From an uncultured Lachnospiraceae bacterium (GTDB lineage Bacteria > Bacillota > Clostridia > Lachnospirales > Lachnospiraceae): DNA of 11,729 nucleotides. The DNA is taken from the NCBI GenBank assembly GCA_949283905.1, contig CASDUB010000160.1, forward strand, positions 1 through 11,729. Direction: 5' to 3'. Positions 6,444 to 11,729 of the stretch are shown in pieces. Position numbers and translations under genes: made by a program. Positions within the stretch are counted from its first letter, which is position 1; each line of letters opens with the position of its first letter. Below the pieces are notes generated by a model. That model worked only from the letters and a program-made list of their open reading frames with translations, was not told where the DNA came from and did not search any database.

Positions 6444-7466
6444 ATGAAGATTGTAGTTTTGGCCGGAGGAACAAGCACTGAAAGAGCCATTTCAATAGTA
6501 TCGGGAACAGAAGTTGCAGCGGCGCTTCAGGGAAGAGGACATCAGGTCTTTCTTCTTGATGTTTTCTGCGGATGTTCCGATGAAGAAGCGGAAAATGCTT
6601 TTACAAAAGAGTGCGATATTGCGTCTGTTGTCAGAAAGATGGAAGAAAACAGCAGGAACATCAAAGAAATTATAAAAAGCCGCCGCGAGTTCATAGGACC
6701 GAATGTTATTGAAACTTGTCAGAAGGCTGATATCGTGTTTATGGCGCTTCACGGTGCAAACGGCGAGGACGGAAAGATTCAGGCTGTTTTCGACCTGTTC
6801 GGCATCAGATATACGGGAACCGACTATTTAAGCAGCGCTATAGCTATGGATAAGGGACTTACAAAGCAGTTCTTTAAATGGAACAATGTTCCTACGCCGA
6901 AAGGCTCGATGATCAAAAAGGGAGATATCGATATCTCGTACAAGCAGTTTGACATTGATCTTCCTGTTATTGTAAAACCATGCTGCGGAGGATCGAGTGT
7001 CGGAGTTACCGTTGCTTATACAAACGAGGAATACACGGAAGCTCTTAAAGAAGCCTTTTACTATGAAGACAAGGTTATTGTAGAAGAGTATATCAATGGC
7101 AGAGAGTTTTCTGTGGCGGTGATCGATAACAAGCCGTATCCGATAGTTGAGATAGCTCCGATCAAAGGATTTTACAACTACGAAAATAAATATAAAGCAG
7201 GTTCCACTGTGGAGACATGTCCGGCAAGGATCTCGGATGAGCTTACCGCGAAGATGCAGAAGATGGCCGTAGACGGAGCGAAGGCTCTCGGAATAACGGG
7301 ATACTGCAGACTTGATTTCATGATGGACGAAAACGAAGAGATATATTGTCTTGAAGCCAATACTCTTCCGGGCATGACGCCGACAAGCCTTATACCTCAG
7401 GAAGCGGCGGTGCTCGGCATCAGTTTCCCGGAACTTTGCGAAAAACTTTTAGGACTTTCACAGTGA
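6444..7466 (+). CDS. ddl: D-alanine--D-alanine ligase
   Basis: ATP-grasp enzyme of 340 residues that joins two D-alanines for the peptidoglycan precursor in the cytoplasm. The N-terminal domain begins MKIVVLAGGTSTERAIS, carrying the family's first substrate-binding glutamate (GGTSxER). ALHGANGEDGKIQ and the YTGTDYLSSAIAMDK block follow. ATP-grasp elements are KPCCGGSSVGVT and EEYINGREFSV. The omega-loop FYNYENKY has tyrosine 250 at the position of E. coli DdlB tyrosine 216, which indicates D-Ala-D-Ala rather than D-Ala-D-Lac specificity. LEANTLPGMTPTSLIP supplies the metal-binding glutamate and asparagine. The ATG at 6444 is chosen because AGAGG (6434-6438) lies five bases upstream. A TTG at 6411 in frame would add 11 residues translated through hairpin 2 and has no ribosome site. 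The gene ends 10 bases before murF, so the two are surely co-transcribed. Confidence 0.96.
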   Translation: MKIVVLAGGTSTERAISIVSGTEVAAALQGRGHQVFLLDVFCGCSDEEAENAFTKECDIASVVRKMEENSRNIKEIIKSRREFIGPNVIETCQKADIVFMALHGANGEDGKIQAVFDLFGIRYTGTDYLSSAIAMDKGLTKQFFKWNNVPTPKGSMIKKGDIDISYKQFDIDLPVIVKPCCGGSSVGVTVAYTNEEYTEALKEAFYYEDKVIVEEYINGREFSVAVIDNKPYPIVEIAPIKGFYNYENKYKAGSTVETCPARISDELTAKMQKMAVDGAKALGITGYCRLDFMMDENEEIYCLEANTLPGMTPTSLIPQEAAVLGISFPELCEKLLGLSQ

Positions 7467-7476
7467 GAATAAAATT

Positions 7477-8847
7477 ATGATTTCATTAAAACTTTCAGAA
7501 ATTCAGCAGGCCTGCGGCGGAGAGCTTCACGGCAATAAAGATGCTGAAATAACAAGTATAACTACCGACAGCAGAGCTGCCAAAGAAGGCAGTCTTTTTG
7601 CTGCGATAGCAGGAGAAAGAACAGACGGTCATAATTACATAGAAGCTGCCACACGACTCGGTGCGGCAGCTGTTCTATGTGAAAAAAGACCGCAAAATAC
7701 AGAAATATCGTATATCCTGACGGGCTCGACACTTAAAGCTCTTCAGGATATTGCTGCATATATGCTTATTAAAAAAAATATCATAAGAGTGGGGATCGGA
7801 GGCAGCGTAGGAAAGACAAGCACTAAAGAGGCTGTCGCTTCCGTTTTGGAACAGAGATTCTCTGTTTTGAAGACGCAGGGCAATTTTAACAATAATCTCG
7901 GCGTTCCTCTTACTGTTTTTAATCTTGAAGAAGAAAATGAAGCGGCGGTTATCGAGATGGGAATCGATGATTTCGGTCAGATGGATGAACTGGCTTCGAT
8001 CGTGCGTCCGAATATCTGCGTGCTTACAAATATAGGAGACTGTCATCTTGAAAATCTCGGAGACAGAAACGGTGTGCTCAGAGCAAAAACAGAGATGTTC
8101 AATTATCTTAAAGAAGGCGACAGCATCGTTCTAAACGGCGATGATGAACATCTTTCGACAGTTAAATGTGTAAAAGGCATTAAACCTGTATTTTTCGGAC
8201 TGAAGCCGGAAAATGACTTCTATGCCGACAATATTTCCGATATGGGCCTTAACGGCAGCAGATGTGAAATTCATACTCCGGACGGAACATTTGGCGTACA
8301 TATTCCGAAGCCGGGCATACATATGGTTTACAATGCGCTGGCGGCGACGGCGGCAGGACGTATTTTGGAATTAAGCTTTGAAGAGATACAAGCGGGAATA
8401 GAAGGCCAGGAGAATGTTTCGGGCAGATTTAATATTATAAACGAAAACGATATCTGTATAATAGATGACTGCTACAACGCAAATCCGATGTCGATGAAAG
8501 CGTCCCTTGAAGTCTTAAGTAAAGCGGATACAAGAAAAATTGCCGTTTTAGGCGATATGGGAGAGCTGGGCGAAAATGAAGTTAAGCTTCATGAACAGGT
8601 AGGCGATAAGGCCGCCTCCCTTGATATCGACGTGCTGATGACTATAGGAACCCTCAGCAAAAACATAGCGAAAGCGGCGATGAAAAATCCAAATATAAAA
8701 GTTGTGATGTTTGATGACCGGGAAGGTTTTTATAAAAAAGCCGGCGATCTGATCAAAAAAGGAGATACCGTTCTTGTAAAAGCATCTCACTTCATGAAAT
8801 TTGATGAGATCGTTAAATACTTAAGAGAAACAGCGCTGGACAACTGA
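7477..8847 (+). CDS. murF: UDP-N-acetylmuramoyl-tripeptide--D-alanyl-D-alanine ligase MurF
   Basis: Cytoplasmic Mur ligase of 456 residues that adds the D-Ala-D-Ala made by Ddl to UDP-MurNAc-tripeptide, the last cytoplasmic step of pentapeptide synthesis. The N-terminal UDP-sugar domain shows ITTDSR and LFAAIAGERTDGHNYI. The ATP loop is GGSVGKTSTKE, with lysine 113. The central domain contains QGNFNNNLGVPLTVF and the C-terminal part of the active site VSGRFNIIN followed by DDCYNANPMSM, with YNANP at 333-337; these features separate MurF from MurE. Length is typical. The ATG lies 10 bases after the ddl stop with only a weak ribosome site (GTGAGAAT overlapping that stop), which suggests translational coupling to ddl. 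No oddities are seen. Confidence 0.96.
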   Translation: MISLKLSEIQQACGGELHGNKDAEITSITTDSRAAKEGSLFAAIAGERTDGHNYIEAATRLGAAAVLCEKRPQNTEISYILTGSTLKALQDIAAYMLIKKNIIRVGIGGSVGKTSTKEAVASVLEQRFSVLKTQGNFNNNLGVPLTVFNLEEENEAAVIEMGIDDFGQMDELASIVRPNICVLTNIGDCHLENLGDRNGVLRAKTEMFNYLKEGDSIVLNGDDEHLSTVKCVKGIKPVFFGLKPENDFYADNISDMGLNGSRCEIHTPDGTFGVHIPKPGIHMVYNALAATAAGRILELSFEEIQAGIEGQENVSGRFNIINENDICIIDDCYNANPMSMKASLEVLSKADTRKIAVLGDMGELGENEVKLHEQVGDKAASLDIDVLMTIGTLSKNIAKAAMKNPNIKVVMFDDREGFYKKAGDLIKKGDTVLVKASHFMKFDEIVKYLRETALDN

Positions 8848-8861
8848 GCTGAAAAATAGCA

Positions 8862-8885
8862 TAATAATTCGTAATATCATTATTA
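8862..8885. repeat. AT-only inverted repeat between murF and the glycosyltransferase gene
   Basis: TAATAAT (8862-8868) and ATTATTA (8879-8885) are perfect arms around a 10-base loop. The stem contains no G-C pairs and no T-run follows, so it is too weak to be a terminator. It may simply reflect an AT-rich promoter region; a poor promoter match (CTGAAA at 8849, TAATAT at 8872, 17-base spacing) overlaps it. Confidence 0.25.
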
Positions 8886-8918
8886 ATAAAACATTAAGGG
8901 AAAGCAGGTAAATCAAAT

Positions 8919-9941
8919 ATGAAATTACTGTCGGTAGCAGTTCCTTGTTATAATTCCGAGGCATATATGGATAAGTGTATAGAGTCTCTGCTTTCGGGCG
9001 GAGAGGATGTCGAGATACTTATCATCGACGACGGTTCGACAAAAGACAGAACGGCAGAGATCGCCGATGAATATGCCGCAAAATATCCGACTATCATAAG
9101 AGCTATCCATCAGGAGAATAAAGGTCACGGCGGAGCCGTAAATACAGGTATCGCCAATGCGACAGGCGTTTACTTTAAAGTAGTGGACAGCGACGACTGG
9201 GTTGACGAGGGCGCTTTTAAGAGGATCATAAAGACTCTTGACGAGCTTGTCAGAGGACCGGAGACAGTCGATCTTTTTCTTGCGAATTATGTATATGAGA
9301 AAGTAGGACAGAAGAAAAAACGTATCATGCGTTTCCTGAAGAATTTTCCTCAGGACAGAGTATTCAAATGGGACGAGATGAAACCGCTGGATGCGGCTCA
9401 TTATGTTCTGATGCACAATATAATCTTGAGGACGGCTCTTATACGTGAGTCAGGGCTTGTTCTTCCGGAGCATACGTTTTATGTAGACAATATTTTTGCC
9501 TTTGTTCCGATGTATAAAGTAAAAACCCTTTATTATACCAATGAAAATCTTTACAGGTATTATATCGGACGTGACGATCAGTCTGTAAACGAGCAGGTTA
9601 TGATGTCAAGGATCGATCAGCAGATAAAAGTTACAAATATTATGATCGATCATATGAAAGAGGTACAGAAGTCGGTTAAGGGAAGATGCAAAGAGTATAT
9701 GATTCACAACCTCGGAATCATAATGGTCGTAACATCTATCATGCTGATAAGGATCGGAACGCCTGAGGCGCTTCAGATGAAAAAAGAGATATGGAAGCGT
9801 TTTAAACAGGACACGCCGGAAAGTTATAAGAAACTCAGACATACGCTTTTGGGAAGCGCGATGCATCTTCCCGGCAAAGTGGGCAGAAGCCTTACTGTTT
9901 ACGGATATAAGATCGCAAATAAGGTATACGGATTTAACTGA
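8919..9941 (+). CDS. Family 2 glycosyltransferase
   Basis: Predicted GT-A fold, inverting glycosyltransferase of 340 residues. The nucleotide-sugar domain occupies about residues 1-120: LLSVAVPCYNSEAYMDKCIESLL at the start, the IIDDGSTKDRT strand with aspartates 37 and 38, the HQENKGHGGAVNTGI stretch, and the metal-binding DSDD at 90-93. The rest (about 120-340) is mixed helical, basic near the end, with one moderately hydrophobic stretch (about 268-284, GIIMVVTSIMLIRIG) but no clear membrane helix set. It is therefore probably cytoplasmic or peripheral. A GCAGG site lies about 10 bases before the ATG. The neighbours, murF before and ispF after, suggest an envelope glycan or lipid-linked sugar role, but donor, acceptor and product cannot be read from the sequence. 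Confidence 0.87.
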   Translation: MKLLSVAVPCYNSEAYMDKCIESLLSGGEDVEILIIDDGSTKDRTAEIADEYAAKYPTIIRAIHQENKGHGGAVNTGIANATGVYFKVVDSDDWVDEGAFKRIIKTLDELVRGPETVDLFLANYVYEKVGQKKKRIMRFLKNFPQDRVFKWDEMKPLDAAHYVLMHNIILRTALIRESGLVLPEHTFYVDNIFAFVPMYKVKTLYYTNENLYRYYIGRDDQSVNEQVMMSRIDQQIKVTNIMIDHMKEVQKSVKGRCKEYMIHNLGIIMVVTSIMLIRIGTPEALQMKKEIWKRFKQDTPESYKKLRHTLLGSAMHLPGKVGRSLTVYGYKIANKVYGFN

Positions 9942-9966
9942 TTTTTATGATTGGATTAAATGACAT

Positions 9967-10434
9967 ATGAGGATCGGAAGCGGATACGACGTTCATAAAC
10001 TTACGGAAAACAGAAAATTGATACTCGGCGGAGTTGATATCCCGTTCGAAAAAGGACTTCTCGGGCATTCCGACGCGGATGTGCTCCTTCATGCGATAAT
10101 GGATGCGCTGTTGGGAGCCGCCGCGCTTCGCGATATCGGATATCACTTTCCGGATACGGACAGCAGATATAAAGGCATATCAAGCTTAAAGCTTTTAAAA
10201 GAAACCGGAAATATGATCAGGGGAAAAGGTTTTAAGATAGTAAATATCGACGCTACGATAATTGCTCAGAGACCTAAGCTTAAAGATCATATTGAAAAGA
10301 TGATCGAAAATATCGCCTCTGCGCTTGAAATCAGCGCTTCGTGCGTGAATGTAAAAGCTACAACGGAGGAAGGACTCGGATTTACGGGTGAAGGATTGGG
10401 CATAGCAGCCTCTGCCGTATGTCTTATCGACTGA
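9967..10434 (+). CDS. ispF: 2-C-methyl-D-erythritol 2,4-cyclodiphosphate synthase IspF
   Basis: Enzyme of the MEP isoprenoid pathway that cyclises CDP-ME 2-phosphate to MEcPP with release of CMP; the family forms cytoplasmic homotrimers. At 155 residues it has the standard length. The metal ligands aspartate 8, histidine 10 and histidine 42 sit at the same numbers as in E. coli (GYDVHKL and DADVLLH). [26 protein letters not shown] and HFPDTD are signature segments. [24 protein letters not shown] and [14 protein letters not shown] complete the CDP and trimer-cavity regions. The ATG lies 25 bases after the glycosyltransferase stop, with only a weak GGA-type ribosome site. Co-transcription with the glycosyltransferase is likely. 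No sign of damage. Confidence 0.97.
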   Translation: MRIGSGYDVHKLTENRKLILGGVDIPFEKGLLGHSDADVLLHAIMDALLGAAALRDIGYHFPDTDSRYKGISSLKLLKETGNMIRGKGFKIVNIDATIIAQRPKLKDHIEKMIENIASALEISASCVNVKATTEEGLGFTGEGLGIAASAVCLID

Positions 10435-10496
10435 CATAAATATCTGCTTACCGGACAATTAACACAGACTTAAATATTTACAAGGGAATTAATCAT

Positions 10497-11729
10497 ATGA
10501 GATTTTATAATACATTAACCAGAAAAAAAGAAGAATTTGTACCTATTACACCGGGTAAGGTATCCATGTATGTATGCGGCCCTACCGTGTACAATCTTAT
10601 CCATATAGGAAATGCGAGACCTATGATCGTATTCGATACTTTAAGAAGATATCTTGAGTATAAAGGATACGAGGTCAATTATGTTTCAAATTTTACCGAC
10701 GTTGACGACAAGATAATAAAAGCCGCAAATGAGGAGGGCGTAGATCCGGAAGTTATTTCGACAAGATATATTGCCGAATGCAAAAAGGATATGGAGGCAA
10801 TGAACATCAAGCCTGCTACGACTCACCCGCTGGCGACTAAAGAGATAGGCGGCATGATCAAAATGATCAAAACCCTCATCGACAAAGGGTATGCTTATGA
10901 ATCTGACGGAACGGTGTATTTCAGAACCAGAAAATTCGATGAATACGGAAAACTTTCACATAAGAATATAGAAGACCTTGAAAGCGGACACAGAAAAGAA
11001 AAAGAAGCCATAAAGGTAACGGGTGAAGAGCAGAAAGAAGATCCCCTTGATTTTGTGCTGTGGAAACCGAAAAAAGAAGGAGAGCCTTTCTGGAAATCTC
11101 CATGGTCCGAGGGACGTCCGGGATGGCATATAGAATGTTCCGTTATGGCGGGCAAATATCTCGGAAAGACTATAGATATTCACGGAGGCGGAGAGGATCT
11201 TGTATTCCCGCATCATGAAAACGAGATAGCTCAGAGCGAATGCTGCAACGGAGTTCCGTTTGCCCGTTTCTGGCTTCATAACGCGTTTTTACAGATAGAT
11301 AAACAGAAAATGAGCAAATCTCTTGGAAACTTCTTTACTGTAAGGGAGATCTGTAACGAATACAGCGGACAGGTTCTGCGTTTCTTTACTCTTACGGCTC
11401 ATTACAGAAGTCCGCTCAATTTTGCAAGAGAGATAATGCAGTCTGCGGCAAATTCTCTTGAGAGAATACTTACGGCGGCAGAAAAATTGAGAAGCGTTAT
11501 TTCGGCTGCAAAAGACGGAGAACTTACAAAAGATGAGCAGGAAAAGCTTGAGGAGATGAAGGCTTTCAGAAATAAATTCGAGGAAGCCATGGATGACGAT
11601 ATAAACACAGCCGATGCTATCACGGCGATATTTGATCTTGTCAAATTCGCCAATGTCGAAGTTACGTCAGAAGGAACAAAGGCGTTTGCCGCTGCCGTAC
11701 TCGATGAACTTACTCAGCTCTGCGATATA
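10497..11729 (+). CDS. cysS: Cysteinyl-tRNA synthetase CysS, 3' end cut by window
   Basis: Class I aminoacyl-tRNA synthetase that charges tRNA-Cys. The frame runs from ATG 10497 to the last base without a stop, giving 411 residues; roughly the last 50-60 of the usual 460-470 are missing. The start [17 protein letters not shown] is typical. The HIGH-type motif is HIGN at 36-39, and KMSKS is at 271-275. The structural zinc ligands are cysteine 27 (YVCGPT), cysteine 214 (WHIECS), histidine 239 and glutamate 243 (FPHHENE), with the same internal spacing as E. coli C209, H234 and E238. The visible C-terminal part ([10 protein letters not shown]) is the start of the DALR-like helical region. An AAGGGA site (10482-10487) precedes the ATG. 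The 62-base gap after ispF is too short for a T-box leader, so that common regulator is not directly upstream; transcription may come through from ispF. Confidence 0.97.
   Translation, partial: MRFYNTLTRKKEEFVPITPGKVSMYVCGPTVYNLIHIGNARPMIVFDTLRRYLEYKGYEVNYVSNFTDVDDKIIKAANEEGVDPEVISTRYIAECKKDMEAMNIKPATTHPLATKEIGGMIKMIKTLIDKGYAYESDGTVYFRTRKFDEYGKLSHKNIEDLESGHRKEKEAIKVTGEEQKEDPLDFVLWKPKKEGEPFWKSPWSEGRPGWHIECSVMAGKYLGKTIDIHGGGEDLVFPHHENEIAQSECCNGVPFARFWLHNAFLQIDKQKMSKSLGNFFTVREICNEYSGQVLRFFTLTAHYRSPLNFAREIMQSAANSLERILTAAEKLRSVISAAKDGELTKDEQEKLEEMKAFRNKFEEAMDDDINTADAITAIFDLVKFANVEVTSEGTKAFAAAVLDELTQLCDI

Noticed and set aside
10435..10496. T-box or other riboswitch before cysS
   Set aside because: The gap is 62 bases, too short for a T-box with specifier and antiterminator domains, and no TGGNACC-type T-box core or terminator is visible.
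1..11729. A mobile element, defence island, toxin-antitoxin pair or CRISPR array
   Set aside because: No transposase, integrase, terminal repeats, regularly spaced repeats or defence domains are seen; all genes are housekeeping or transport genes with similar base composition on one strand.

Overview
The window reads as an ordinary chromosomal segment of a low-to-moderate-GC anaerobic Bacillota, most likely a clostridial (Lachnospiraceae/Eubacteriales-like) species. The basis is codon choice rich in AGA, GGA and ATA, purine-rich Shine-Dalgarno sites, use of TTG starts, a clostridial type of ModC, the aspartate aminotransferase Ic family, a PG_binding_4/YkuD L,D-transpeptidase, and the non-mevalonate isoprenoid gene ispF. 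I assign no genus. All ten supported protein genes lie on the + strand. The first (modA) and last (cysS) are cut by the window edges. I see no rRNA, tRNA, CRISPR, transposon or prophage, and no gene-free stretch longer than about 150 bases.

Layout. (1) Bases 1-2467 hold modA (5' cut), modB and modC, a molybdate ABC importer. Both gene junctions are four-base ATGA overlaps, so translation is probably coupled. (2) Bases 2468-2612 form an operon boundary with an imperfect inverted repeat, then a promoter-like element overlapped by a palindrome. They precede a COG1092/PF10672-type class I SAM-dependent methyltransferase (2613-3473). (3) Bases 3551-4846 encode an aspartate aminotransferase of the Ic family. 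(4) A near-consensus promoter begins inside the end of that gene and leads into a cell-wall cassette: a membrane-anchored L,D-transpeptidase (4914-6356), D-Ala-D-Ala ligase ddl (6444-7466) and murF (7477-8847). (5) A family 2 glycosyltransferase (8919-9941), ispF (9967-10434) and the first 411 codons of cysS (10497 to the window end) follow.

How the genes work together. Ddl makes D-Ala-D-Ala and MurF joins it to UDP-MurNAc-tripeptide to complete the peptidoglycan precursor. The L,D-transpeptidase acts outside the membrane on stem peptides from that pathway. IspF feeds isoprenoid synthesis, including the undecaprenyl carrier used by wall and glycan synthesis, and the glycosyltransferase may also use such lipid carriers (inference). 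ModABC imports molybdate for molybdoenzymes.

I did not find a convincing undescribed multi-gene system. The item most worth a second look is the 87-base leader between the L,D-transpeptidase gene and ddl. It holds a Shine-Dalgarno-preceded 10-codon reading frame and two perfect hairpins directly before the ddl ribosome-binding site, a layout that could be a translational attenuator. The second is the palindrome over the -10 region of the methyltransferase promoter.
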